Source: Calendula officinalis
Lineage: Eukaryota > Streptophyta > Magnoliopsida > Asterales > Asteraceae
Direction: 5' to 3'
NCBI GenBank assembly: GCA_963853835.1
Contig: OY970820.1
Coordinates: 31,644,873-31,708,872, forward strand
Length of the DNA: 64,000 nt
The position numbers were made by a program, and so were the translations under genes. Each line of letters begins with the position of its first letter. Position 1 is the first letter of the stretch. The notes under the pieces are model-generated. The model saw nothing but the letters and a program-made list of their open reading frames with translations. It did no database searches and was not told where the DNA came from. Positions 1 to 11,743 of this stretch are shown here, piece by piece.

Positions 1-449
1 ATTATAAAATTAGTTCAAATTCTGATTTCAATTATTTGTATTTAAAATGTTTTTCTCGTTCATTTTTCTACGCATTCCTAATGCACATGGCATACAAAGG
101 TACAATTATGATAATTCTAAGAACCCTGCCAACTGTCAACTGCGACGTCGTGGTCATCTAAAGGGTGGTTTTAATATTTTTTTTAATTAATCATAAATTT
201 AGTAATGAGTTATTGTTGGCACAAACTAGTTTGTCAATTTCTTGTCGGTTGGGATAAAATAATGTAAGTGTTTAGAGATCCTGCATTCCTACTTACGAAG
301 TATTAAGTATTCAAAGTAATTTTTTTATTTTTTAGTTGCTTAAAAACATATGGGTTAATAGCAATCTACATAAGTGGACAATAACCTTGTTCTAACTAAC
401 TGTGATCGCCGAGGTTAGAAATCACAAACATAATTTTATAAGTTATATA
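1..449. other. AT-rich intergenic DNA
   Basis: No reading frame with protein-like composition, RNA gene or terminal repeat is visible here. It is AT-rich plant intergenic sequence that ends at the TA target of the MITE beginning at 450. Confidence 0.6.
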
Positions 450-714
450 CTCCTTTCGTCCCACAAAAAAGTATTCATTTCTCCCTAAACTTTTGTCCCA
501 CAAAAAAGTTCTCATTTCTCAAATTGTTGGGGGTCCACTCAATAAAATAATATAATTTTCAAAGACCCCACCACTAATTATCCAATAACTATCTTTCTCT
601 CTCCAATCAAACCTTATATTTTAATCAAAAGTAATACCAATTACCTCACCACTAACTATTTTCTTAAGACTTGTGCCCATGAGAAATGAGTACTTTTTTG
701 TGGGACGGAGGGAG
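450..714. mobile_element. Stowaway-type (Tc1/mariner) MITE
   Basis: The two ends are inverted copies of the classic CTCCCTCCGTCCCA-type terminus. The left end reads CTCCTTTCGTCCCAC and the right end, on the other strand, CTCCCTCCGTCCCAC, followed on both sides by AAAAAAGTA. The element is about 265 bp and flanked by TA on both sides, as expected for Stowaway. It has no coding capacity and would depend on a mariner transposase elsewhere. Confidence 0.9.
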
Positions 715-1304
715 TATATTTTAGAGTGGAGCAAAACTTGGAAAAAAGTAACAGAAAAATAAAATTAAAAGTTAAAATGGAATTAGATCATATTATGTAT
801 TAATAGATGTAAATGTTCAATTTTATTACATGTTATCTTTTTCTTTAATAAATTGGACATTCAATTTTATAAATATACAATATGATCTTAGCTACCTATT
901 TCAATAATTTTTTATCCTACGTATTTTGTATTACTTTCTTTAAAAATTGACATTTAAAATAATATATATAAATCTACTGGTGTAACACCAAGGATCGAGT
1001 CGGATCGACTTCGACACAATCACAACAAATCAGATTCAGACTAGCTTCATCAAACATTACTTTATTTTTTCATGGTCCATATGTTTGATCCACCCTTGCC
1101 TAACTCATCTTGGCCTGATCCTACCTGGGTATCCTTCTTCTACTTTATCTAGTATATAAAGTCTAAATGTGCATCATTCAAAAAAAAATTATCTGAAGAT
1201 TACATTTTTAACATACAAAACTATATTTGTAGATATTTGCAATATTGCATTCATTTAGAAAATCTTGTTTGATGTCAAACTTTGAAACCAACTAATTTGT
1301 TATT
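715..1304. other. AT-rich intergenic DNA left of element A
   Basis: I see no gene, RNA or repeat boundary. The segment ends at the GTTAT target site (1305-1309) of the copia element. Confidence 0.5.
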
Positions 1305-1309
1305 GTTAT

Positions 1310-1568
1310 TGTTGGGATATAAACAAGTTAGACTATGCGTAATGGGTGACCAAACCCAGTTTGGTCACCCCTGCCACATCTGCGCCACATCAGCTTTCTC
1401 TCTCCTGATCAAACACATGACCAAACAGCGACCAAACCCTCGTAACGGGTGACCGAATCGGCGACCAAATTATTTTTAATTTTTTTAAAGAATTTTCGTT
1501 TTATTAATATATATAAAAATATAATATTTATTTTATATATAATATATTATTAAATTATTAATTATTAA

Positions 1569-1625
<57 letters not shown>

Positions 1626-2216
1626 AAGAGAGAAAGAGTGCAAACCGGCGACCAAAGAAGAACGCCATCGGTCGACTATTCGACCTTTCAAGGGTTGGGT
1701 CGCGTCGGCGGTGATCGAGTGTAAGGGAGGGGACGCGTCGGGGTGGCTGAGGTGGAGGGTGGCGACCGCCTTACTGATGCTGCAAGTAATACTGTTGAAT
1801 TACTATTGATGGTGCTCAAACGTGAAATACTACTTATCTTGGAAGTTACTACTGACGATGGCAAATACTACTGATGTCGATATTTAGAGTTGATCGTGTC
1901 CGAGATCTTCGTAGAATTAGTTTAGAATGTTTATCTTTTTGTAATTCAATTGTAATCTATTCCTAGAATAACTAGGTTAAAGTTTGAGTCTTCAAGGACT
2001 ATTATATATAGTTCCTTATGAATTGTAAACATATGTGTATTGATCGATCAAATTAATACATTGAAGCTTTTTGTGATAAACTGTGTTCTTATTCATTCGC
2101 ATTCAATTTACAGTTTACATTGTTCTTAATCAATAACAAGAGTGTTAATCCGCTGTAACTTCTCTTTGTTAGTAGATCTGTGATTTAATAACTTGTTGAG
2201 TTATTCGATCCTGACA
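1310..2216 (+). repeat. 5' LTR of element A, split by a 440-bp insert
   Basis: It matches the 3' LTR at 18177-18642 along its length except for the insert at 1331-1770. It starts TGTTGGGATATAAAC and ends CCTGACA, two bases before the primer site. A TATA-like stretch (TATTATATATAG) lies near 1997-2009. The motif ACTACTGA occurs at about 1848 and 1867. Confidence 0.92.
1331..1770. mobile_element. Probable PIF/Harbinger-like non-autonomous insert in the 5' LTR
   Basis: This 440-bp block is absent from the 3' LTR and is flanked by TTA on both sides. Its left end (GACTATGCGTAATGGGTGACC, then a CCACATCTGCGCCACATC block) resembles the terminal region of the Harbinger derivative at 30313-31015. The right end is not a clear inverted copy, so it may be truncated. 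It contains a (TA)n microsatellite at about 1572-1622. The 3' LTR naturally reads TTATTA here, so the TTA duplication is suggestive only. Confidence 0.55.
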
Positions 2217-2218
2217 AG

Positions 2219-2230
2219 TGGTATCAGAGC
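2219..2230 (+). other. Primer-binding site of element A (tRNA-iMet)
   Basis: TGGTATCAGAGC lies two bases after the LTR. It is complementary to the 3' end of plant initiator tRNA-Met and marks where minus-strand DNA synthesis starts. Confidence 0.95.
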
Positions 2231-2302
2231 TTTAAGGTTCTAGATCTACGAATTAAGAACATCAAAAAGTTTCATACTTTCGAAACAAAAAAATTATTAA
2301 TC

Positions 2303-4674
2303 ATGTCTGATAACAACGAAAGCACTCAGGCAAACAAGATTCCAATTCTCACTCCCAACAACTTTGGGATGTGGAAAAACAGAATTAAGTAATAAATGCT
2401 TATTATTGATTATTCCATGTGAGAAGTTGTGATAGATGGCAACAAAACCATTCAGACTCAACTCACAAGCACATCAACTGAATCTGACAAGCTCAAGTGT
2501 GACAAAGAAAAGAAGGACAGAGGAATTGAACTAAAAGCTTTGAGCACATTATTGCATGCTATTCCCAATGATTATCAACACTTATTTGTTGAATACGATG
2601 CTGCTAAGAAGTTATGGCAGGCACTGGAGAAAAGGTTTGTTGGTACCAAAAGTACCAAACGAAACATGAAGTATGTCTTGAAGCAAGACTATGAAAACTT
2701 CAAAGGACAGAAGAATGAATCATTGTCACAAGTTTTTGATCGATTCAACAAACTTATTGGTGAACTCAATCAAGTTGGAGTTAAACCAGACAATGATGAT
2801 GTCAACAGGAAGTTTCTCAGATCTCTTGGTGAAGAATGGTCTATGTATACTGTTATATATAGACAAGGAGATGCAAAGGAAGAAAAGGAGCTTGATGAAC
2901 TCTACAATGAACTATGAGTTTTTGAATATGAGGTAAGTCAGGAAACTCCTAGTTTACCTTCAAACAATGATGCTTTTGTGTCAAGTACAGGTACATGTCA
3001 AGATGTTGCATCTGGAAAGCAGATGGAGTATGAAGATGCAGCTAGAGAATCCTTCTTTACTAATCATGTACACACTGCATTGATTAGTGAAGATCTGGAA
3101 CAAATTAACCCTGATGATCTGGAAGAGATGGACATCAAATGGCAGATGGAAATGATGAGGTTGAAGACTAAGAGATTCCTTCAAAGAACTGGGAGACAGA
3201 ATCTGAACTTCAACAAGGGTGAACGTGTTGGCTTTGACAAAACCAAAGTCAAATGCTACAACTGCAACAATTTTGGTCACTTTGCTAGAGAATGTCCTAG
3301 CAAAGATCAACGATCAAATTATAACAAGAACATCACTTCAAATTCAACTGCTTTGGTATCTCAAGAGGGTCAAGGTTATGACTGGAGCTTTCAAGCAGAG
3401 GAACATGCTCAAAATCAAGCTCTCATGGCATTCACTGATTCTACTACTGAGGTACATTCCAAATCTTGCACTCCTAAATGCATTAAAGCATATAAAGAAT
3501 TAGAAAAACTTAACAAAGAAACACTTGATGAGATGATATTAAACAAAAATAGAAGAATTGAATTTAATGGTTGTATTGCAGATTTAGAAAATCAAATTAA
3601 AATTTATAAAATAACTGATAAAAAAATTAAAGATGAATTATTACAAGCCACATATGTTAAAGAACATGCTGAGTTAAATTAAAAGAAACTTTAATCAAAT
3701 TAGAAGAATGTCAGTTAGAGTTAGAACAAAATAAATTAACTATTAAGAAATTTGAAAGAAGTTCTAAAATAATTGATGAATTAACCAGCAATCAAACCAC
3801 TGAAAAAGTTGTTCATGGTGTTGGATATCATGCAATCCCACCTCCAACAAATTTTATTCCTCCACTCAAGTCTAGTTCAGAAAGAATTTTAAATGAATTA
3901 AAGATAGAAAGTCAAACTGAAACCAGTAATGATTCATCTGATGATGAACAAACCATTAAATCAACTGATACAAGTTTTCATACCACACAAAGTCAAACTG
4001 AATCCCCAAAATATAATTCAGAAAATATACCCATAATTTTAAGAAGGGGAAATCAAAGAAACTTAAATCAGTTAAAAGAACAAAGAAAGCCTGAAAGTGC
4101 TAAAACAACAAAATTAACATGTATGATATGTAATAAAGTTAATCATCTAGCAAAAGAGTGTCACTTCAATCCAATTAATTGCAAAGAATACAAGAAATTT
4201 AAAGCAAATAAAGAAAAATTAAAAGAATCCAAATTAAAACAAACTGAAAAGATTCAACAAACAAAAAATCCACATGTTGAAGTCCCAAAATTTGGAAGAT
4301 CTGCACAAAGATTCGTGCAAAATATCAGACATGGAAGCCCAAAAAGAAGTAACAATTTTGAAAATAATCAAAGACAAAATCAATTTTCAAAATATTCAAC
4401 TTTTTCAAACATCAGTAGAAACTCCCACAAGTTTACTACTGGAAATAAACCTAATTACAATGTTGTGCACTACAAATACTATAATACTACTGACCATGCT
4501 AAAAAATCATATTACTCAAATACTACTGGTCCATCATTAGTAGTAAAACCAAACAGCAGTAACAATCTACATATGAAAACCAAACCTGCATCAAAAGCTC
4601 ACACTAGTCGAAAATATTATTCTTCAAAGGATGAACCCAAGACAAAACAATCTTGGGTTCCCAAAATTAAGTAA
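2303..4674 (+). pseudogene. gag of element A (broken)
   Basis: This is the capsid/nucleocapsid region of a copia element. The ATG at 2303 opens a frame with the typical copia gag start, but in-frame stops follow at 2390, 2393, 2420 and 2915. The gag core (UBN2-like, 2429-2914) and a CCHC zinc knuckle (CYNCNNFGHFAREC, near 3250-3296) are in this same frame, which ends at 3680. A frame change leads to the C-terminal part at 4123-4674. That part has a second knuckle (CMICNKVNHLAKEC) and a basic, Asn/Ser-rich, probably disordered tail. Two knuckles and a long gag match the relative in element C. The protein cannot be made as it stands. Confidence 0.85.
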
Positions 4675-4694
4675 TCCATCTATTTTATGTGCAG

Positions 4695-5073
4695 AGCATC
4701 CAGATCCCTGAAGAAGGAAGAACATGGCACATTGATAGTGGATGCTCTAGGCACATGACTAGAAATCTTCAAATTCTTAGAGATTTCAAGTGTTTTAAAG
4801 GAGGATATGTTGCTTCTGGTGAAAACCCAAGAGGTGGTAGGATTACAGGTAAAGGTACAGTATCAAATGGTAAGATTACTTTTGATGATGTATTTTATGT
4901 TGCTGAGCTTAAATATAATCTGGTTAGTGTCTCACAAGTATGTGATAAAAAGAACAAGATTCTTTTTACAGATATAGAGTGCATCATTTTTTCTCCTGAT
5001 TTTATTTTAGATGAAAAATTTGTTGTTTTAAGAACACCAAGGAGAAACAATGTGTATTGCCTGGATATAGGGG
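4695..5073 (+). pseudogene. Protease region of element A, truncated
   Basis: Copia aspartic protease with the active-site motif WHIDSGCSRHMT just after the start. It follows the gag stop after about 20 bp, and the sequence before it (TTTTATGTGCAG, ending 4694) looks like a 3' splice site. The same layout is seen in element C. The frame runs into foreign DNA at about 5071. Compared with element C, roughly 700 bp of the gag-pre-integrase and integrase core is missing. Confidence 0.85.
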
Positions 5074-5109
5074 ACAACTCGACATTTTGGGTATGTTACT
5101 ATTTTTCAT

Positions 5110-5330
5110 TTCTTACTTTCTATATTTAGAAAGTTTCTATTTTTAGAAACTTTCTCATTTCGTAACATGTCTAATTTTAGAAAGTTTTTATTTTTAGAAA
5201 CTTTCCTCGTTTCCTATTATTTCGAGTTATAAATAGTTTCAATTTTTAGAAACTTTCCTCATTTCATATCATTTCTATATTTAGAAAGTGTCTATGTTTA
5301 GAAACTTTTCTCATTTAGTTTCATTTCCAC
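5110..5330. repeat. Array of AGAAAGTTTC/GAAACTTTCT palindromes
   Basis: Four irregular copies of a roughly 50-bp unit, each built around inverted halves (AGAAAGTTTC, a short T-rich spacer, GAAACTTTCT). Each could fold as a hairpin. A looser version lies at 11546-11610, near the other end of the same insertion. Confidence 0.75.
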
Positions 5331-6527
5331 TTTTGGCATCCAAACACATAACTAGTTCACCGAACATTTAACATTTTCACCATACATCAGTGTTTGACTA
5401 TTTTAGTCAACACAACATCTTATATTACTTGTGGTGACATTTTTAATCCAAAACATTTATAATAATGATATATAAGTAATACTTAATCAATAAATCAAAA
5501 TAAATAATTAAACGTGACTCGTAACGAATTTTATTCCAAACCGACACATGAATTGTTGTCCCGACCATCAAGTGGCCGAACCCCTTCAATCTTGGGTCAT
5601 AATTTCGTCCAAACCACACCAAGGTGGTGTGCTTATCATCTCATTTGAATCTTTAAATGTTATATCTATCCCTCTTTGATTTTATCTATACCTTGATTCA
5701 AAGGAGTCCTACTACAACTCTACTAAGTAACCCTAATTATTACCCCTATATAAACACACCTTAAACGCCTTATTCTTCTTTTTTTGATTTCGTCCAAGGG
5801 CAGCCCCAAACCGATCCCGAACCCTTGTTCGTCCGCAAGCAATCCGCAAGCCCCCTCTATCGTTTTTTATCTCGTTCGTACGCAAGGTAATACCCGAAAC
5901 ACTTGTTTTTCTTTTCCTTCTTCCTTACTTGAATTGTGATTCGAACCCGAGACCATGGCCCTAGGCCATATGGTATCGGTTAGCCATAAATACCGAAACA
6001 TGCATGCATGCATGCGTACGGTTGTATGCGTGTGTATGTGTGTCTTAATTATTCGTTTATTGATTTGTTACCTTGTTGATTTGGTTATTGTTTGATCCTT
6101 GATAAAACACTAGACATTTGATCTCTTAAACCCTAGATCTAGAATTACTGTTTGTGCCTAACCCTAGATCTAACCTTGTTATGACAAAAACACCAAAATC
6201 TAGCCAAACCTAACCATAAACTCGAACCCTAGACCAAAATTAGCACCAAAACCAAAGGGTATTGGCCATTCGGCCGACCCACACTCTAACCCAAACCCTA
6301 AAAACCGAAACCCTAGATCTAGTTGACTTTTGTTGACTTTTGTTGACTATTTTGACCATTGTTGACCTCTAGATTGACCAATTTTGACCTACAAGTCAAA
6401 CCGGGTCAAGGCCGGATCTTGACCCAACCGTTTGACCCAAACCCGAATATTTAATCGGGCCAAGGCCCGTACTTGGCCCATTCGATCTATCCAAACCCTT
6501 TGGGCCATTAAGCTTAACCCAAGACCA

Positions 6528-6630
6528 TTTCATTTCGAAGCCCATTTCATTTCATTTCATTTCGAAGCCCATTTCATTTCATTTCATTTCATTTCATTTC
6601 GAAGCCCATTTCATTTCATTTCATTTCGGC
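6528..6630 (+). repeat. (ATTTC)n-type satellite with CGAAGCCC interruptions
   Basis: Runs of CATTT/ATTTC pentamers are separated by regularly recurring CGAAGCCC. The array lies within the LTR-like insertion. It is a simple repeat with no coding role. Confidence 0.85.
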
Positions 6631-8740
6631 CCATTAAGGCCCAATAACCCTAGTTAATACGATGTCACAAAACATAAAACGTAACACAAACATATAACAT
6701 ATACAACTCATATATATATAGTTCGCTTGTGTGTTAGCCTAGTGTTAATTAGATTATTATTGCGTTTAGGTGCTAGGAGTCTTTGAAGAGATTCTTTGAG
6801 GTTTATCGAGAGCTAAGCTTTGCCCAGGTGAGTCCACAGATCCCTTTTTACTCTTTTACTGTTTTATAAACTTTGGGGTGGAAAACATAAACACAACTGC
6901 TACTGTTTTACTATGACTGTACAACATATACATTTTCATTATCGCGTTGGCATGACAAACAATTATTATACCGGTCTAAGGTTGCAAGCACTCATTAACT
7001 AGTGGATCTAGACCATGGATATGCAGATAGTACTATTGGCTGACACTCATCCTCCCAACATTATTTGATCACTACTTGGTTTATCCAAGACATCTTTCGG
7101 GAGTGTATATCCATAAAAGAACGATAACATACTGGAGTTGAAGTGTTGATTGTGGACTTAGGTGTAACACCTCAAATTTTAATACAAAACATTTCGCCAA
7201 AATAATCATTTAATAAAGAGGAGGACTATCCCAAAATACGGATTTACAAAAACCTTTGGTATGAAAATCAGAGTATAAGTTTGGTGTTACAAAATATATC
7301 AAAACCAGAGCTAAGTCTAAATCCGTTCTAGTGTTCTTCTACTCTAGGCCCCGCATCTCTATCCATGTGTACCTACACCTTCGATCCCGAACCGGAGTAC
7401 ATAGCAAAACAACAAGGAGTACGTGAGACAAAAACGTCTCGTGAGCTACATGGGTTTAGACCCAATAATAATAATACTCATAAGGTATATAAACAATTAC
7501 GCAAGTAACTCGTCCATCTATCTAGTCACCCTATTGTGACTCTATAATCCTTGCTTTCCTAGCAATCATATCAAGTTATCGGGTCGTCCCCAACTAACTA
7601 GAACCACATTAACTTATTAACCGGGGATCCCCCGCATTAATAAGCTTCAAGGTAAAGGCAAGAGGGAATCGCCCAATCTACCTATACCTTCCTTACTCGC
7701 CGGACTACTTCCAGTTAGCAAGACTACTATCATGGAATGGGCCGATGGGGATCCGCCCAAATGCTCCCCATTCCATATCCTCATGACCGGGGATCCCCGC
7801 GTCATCACAACATCTCATCCTTACCATAACTCGATGGTTATGTCAAACAAAGCCCTTGGCTATCACGTCAATCATCAAGCAAGTTAGTTAACTATATTCA
7901 ACAATATATTGCTAACTTTATATACTAAATTTCCACATAATTATAAATAGACTCGACATATGTAAATAAAGACATTTTCACGGCTATGTACTCAATAAAG
8001 TCCACACGTACTCACCTTAGCAAATAATGCTCCAACCGTGTTCTTGACACCAAAACTCTTGCTTCCACAATTCGGTCAACCTTCCAAGACTTCACCAAAA
8101 GCCTGATACAATAATCATAAGATGTTCAACATCACATACTACCAATAATGTATCCATTTATCACTAGATACCATCAACTAACACTTTCCCCCAATTATGG
8201 TGATTTACCAAACCCTAGGTTTAACCAACCCTTAAGATTCTTACAAATCATCATCATACACTTGTTTTCTTTGTTAATATACCATCTATTAAGTGTATAC
8301 ATCTCCTATATCACCATAACCCAAAACCCCAAGAACTAGGGTTTCAACCCAAGCATCAAAATACATAGATCTTAAGGTACAAAGATCAAGGAGTGAAGGT
8401 ATACCTTTAATCTTCACTTAGGAGTGAAATCTACCAAGCTTTTGAGAAGAAATCATCACCAAACAGCCTTTATGCTCGAAAATCGCCAAGGAGAAAACTA
8501 GGGTTTTGATATGGCATTTAATGAGCTAAAACTCCATTTTAATGCTGTCGACAGAAGTTCACGGTGTGAACTAAGTTCACGTCGTGAACTCTGCCCCTCC
8601 TCGCATACTTAGCGATCGGTAACTGGTCGTGAACTACTTCACGCCTAAAAGCCCAATTTTCTGAAGACAGTTCCCGATCGGGAACTCTTCTTCGCGTCGT
8701 GAACTCCTCAATGCAGCAGGGCTGCATTTTTCGGTTGTTG

Positions 8741-10998
8741 TGTAACGCCCCAAAATTTGTAATAATTAAATAATAGCATTTTAATTGTCATATTTAGTTT
8801 TAAAAGAAGTAATTATTAAATTAATTATAAAGAAGTTAGACGGTTCGTATTAGTTAGACGTTTTAATTACTTTGGACACTTAATAGATTAATAGACGTTC
8901 GTATATTATTAAAAATAATTAATTAGTTCGCCTCGGGTTTTGACCTGTTAGTTACTCGTAAGAACTGGGTAGTTTCTTTTTAGTCGGGCCGGCCATAGGC
9001 CATGGGCCGAGTTATGTCGGGCTTTCGAGTGGCGGACTTGTCCAAATAAATTACTTAAAGTTGTAAACCCTAAAGCCTTACCCTTATTTTTGAGATCAAC
9101 GATCACTTTTGTACACCCCCCTTTCTGTTTTCGTAGCCGCCGATGTAAGACGAGAGCAGGTCACGTTCTTTGTATATGCGTAGCCGTGAGAATTGGGAAT
9201 AGTCAAGATGAGTCGATGTAATTAAATGCAATGATTGACAAGAATTGTGTGGTCATAGGCTGGCGGTGTGCCTTGGTCGGCGGCATAGGAATAAGATATA
9301 TGTCCTTGTGGTTCACAATCGTCGTCAAAGAAAGAAATATATGCAAGCAAGCAAGCTAGTTGCTGTGTCATCAACCTTACCATGTGTAGATCGATTAAGA
9401 CCAGCGCAGCCCCAATTCTGTTTTAATTATATTATTCCAGCCAAGAGTTGAGATGATCGATTGAATATATGTGGTATCATGGTTGGGTTGATTCGTGTGT
9501 CACCGTTTCATCGTCTTGATTCGTAGGGTATAATTCTAATCCCTTTTTTTTGTATCACTTTAAATATTCTTAAGTCCAATTCCGAGCCATGCCCAAAGCA
9601 CCCAGGGACCCAATAATTATGTACATCTCTGTAGATGTTCGGGTGTCGGGTTTTGCGTTGAATTATTATTGGTTACGTTTTTAGTTTCTGGCAGATTGTT
9701 ACCACCATGTTGCGGGCTATTTTTGAGTGTCCTAGGTGTCGAATTAGGTGAGGGTCATCTCACAGAGATTTGTATCCCTCTGAGTTAGCTTTTCGAATTG
9801 ACCGACCACTCGTTAAACGAGCTTACGGTTTGGAAGTTACGGTTAAAACCGTATGATGCCGCAGTGATATGTAGCTGTGCACCTGACCTGTTTTGTAAGT
9901 CGTTTTTGGGACCCTTAGGGTCAAATTTGGAGATGGCTCGTCTCTCAGTTGATTGTCAGGATCGGATTCTAGTTTCTGAAGAGTAAAATTGGGAGTCCAT
10001 TGGACTTATGGTTTGAGAGATATGACCATTTTAGTGAACTGTGTCAGGAAACTCAGAAATTGAGTTTATGTTGTTGATGACAAAATTGTGATATATGTTT
10101 TATGTAATTGTTTTAGGCTCTAAATTGCATTGAGGAAGTATGTGATCCATTCATGGATTAGTTTGGAGGCTAGCTTATCGAGGTGAGTATTCTCACCGTG
10201 TATTCAGTTATAACGATACGTGCATGACTCATATGGTTAACTGTTGATCTGTTGTACTTTCTGTGTGTTGATCTGTTATCTGGATGACTGTTTTTTTTAC
10301 ATACCACTGATCTGAGACGGACGTGCCGAGTATCTGAGCCGGTACCAAGTCATTCTGTGCTATTAAGTGATAGGGCTATCTGTGTGGTTTATGTTAGGAA
10401 TGGAAACATAAAAATAATTAACAAATCTCAGTGGAAATTCTGTGTGGGCCCTTGTGGCAAATTCTGTGTGGGCCCTTGTGGCAAATTCTGTGTGGGCCCT
10501 TGTGGCGAATTCTGTGTGGGCCCTTGTGACAAATTCTGTGTGGGCCCTTGTGGCATTTTAGTGTAAGGAGAGGCGAGGCTGATCTCTCGACTCGAATTAC
10601 ACAAGCGCGCTATATAAATTTAAAAGATACAAAAACTGAGAAATTAACTTAGTGGTAAATGATTAGGAGTTCACCTGTGTGCCCTCATGTATTGTATGTT
10701 GTAGTTGTTTGCATTTTGAGTTTATTCACTCAGCTTCCCCGCTGACCCAAAAAAACTCCCTCCCATTTTCAGGTACTAGCAAAGGAAAAGAGAAGGTGGA
10801 CGGTTGACTGCTGTACTACTTCTGAGTGCTGATGTGAAACGTTTTTATTATTTTAAAACTATGAATTTTATTCAAGACATTTCCGCATCAAATACATTTT
10901 AAATCAAACAATTATTTTGGGGATTATTTACGGGACCTTTTTTATTATAATTTTGTACTTAAAAATTTTAAAAATCTTGTAAATTTTAGGGTGTTACA
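8741..10998 (+). mobile_element. Solo LTR of the LARD/Del-like family (TSD TGTTG)
   Basis: It starts TGTAACGCCCCAAAATTTG and ends TTTTAGGGTGTTACA, with TGTTG at 8736-8740 and 10999-11003. The 3' half shares the GCGCGCTATATAAATT box, the AGGTACTAGCA segment and the end with the 2788-bp LTRs at 34356-44130 on the other strand. It is therefore a diverged solo LTR of the same family. The TATA-like box lies at about 10607-10620. The short reading frames inside it are not gene-like. Confidence 0.9.
10435..10554 (+). repeat. 24-bp minisatellite, five units
   Basis: Five head-to-tail copies of a 24-bp unit (AAATTCTGTGTGGGCCCTTG plus TGGC), with single-base changes in units 4 and 5, inside the solo LTR. 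The unit is a multiple of three, so it yields an open Cys/Gly-rich repeat peptide by chance. I do not call it a gene. Confidence 0.95.
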
Positions 10999-11743
10999 TG
11001 TTGTCTCGACCCGGTTTCGTCCATAACTTCTTCATACGATGTCCAAATGACACGAAAACAATTTCTACGTTCTTTATACGATTTATCCATATTTATCATA
11101 TTTTTATACAATTTATTTATTTACAATTTTCGGGTCGTTACATTAGGGGTTGGTATATTAACTCAATAGACTAGCTACCTGTTGGGGATAACAGTTCATG
11201 CGATGTCAAACATAACAACTTGTTCAACACTTTTTCATAAACAAAACAAGTAATTGTAGATCTTCTACAATTACACTTTACTTTTTATATCTACTTCTCA
11301 TATCATATGAGTGTTGAACTTTATACATTTTCAGTCAAAAACTATTTTCATAACAAACACCTTGGGTAGCAAACGCTTTTACTTTACATTAAACATTAAC
11401 CATGTGGATTCACTCAACATCATTGTTGACCCTTTTATTATTTATGTTTTCCAGGTGATTAGGTGCAGTGGAACTAGAGGATATGAGTAGTGGGATTGTC
11501 GTGAGCCATGAATAAAACATTAAGTTTACGAACAATCATTTCATTTCAAAACAATTTCTATTTTTAGGAAACTTACTATTTTTGGGAACTTTCTGTTTTT
11601 GGAAAGTGAAAACAACTTTTATTTTCGTTATTGCGTGGTTGTTTGTTTGCTTAATTTTTGCTATGTTGTCATGAACGTTACACCTTCGTTCTTCCGCAAA
11701 ACATTTTAAATGAAGTAAAACTCATTTTTTGCGGGGTGTGACA

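Larger units (their letters stand above)
7163..11142 (-). mobile_element. Solo LTR (TSD TTAGG), containing a second solo LTR
   Basis: It starts TGTAACACCTC and ends CGGGTCGTTACA, with TTAGG at 7158-7162 and 11143-11147. Without the nested solo LTR it is about 1.7 kb and has no internal genes, so it is a solo LTR left by LTR-LTR recombination. By analogy with the TGTAACGCCC start and GTGTTACA end of the related family, it is probably in minus orientation. The body 7163-8740 holds no convincing gene. Confidence 0.85.
5071..11743 (+). mobile_element. LTR-like insertion inside copia A, itself nested
   Basis: Foreign DNA separates the copia protease from its reverse transcriptase. Without the solo LTR at 7163-11142 and one target-site copy it is about 2.7 kb. 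It ends GGGGTGTGACA, as plant LTRs often do, and has a TATA-like CCCCTATATAAACACACC near 5743-5760. It has no coding frame of note, so a solo or partial LTR of a large-LTR family is the best reading. The left end lacks a canonical TG start and there is no TSD. That fits a deletion that removed the left terminus together with about 700 bp of copia integrase. Confidence 0.6.

Noticed and set aside
6432..6647. 71-codon Phe/His-rich frame
   Set aside because: It is mostly translation of the (ATTTC)n repeat.
10357..10566. Cys/Gly repeat peptide as a possible small secreted protein
   Set aside because: It is produced by a 24-bp minisatellite within a solo LTR and has no signal peptide or related gene.
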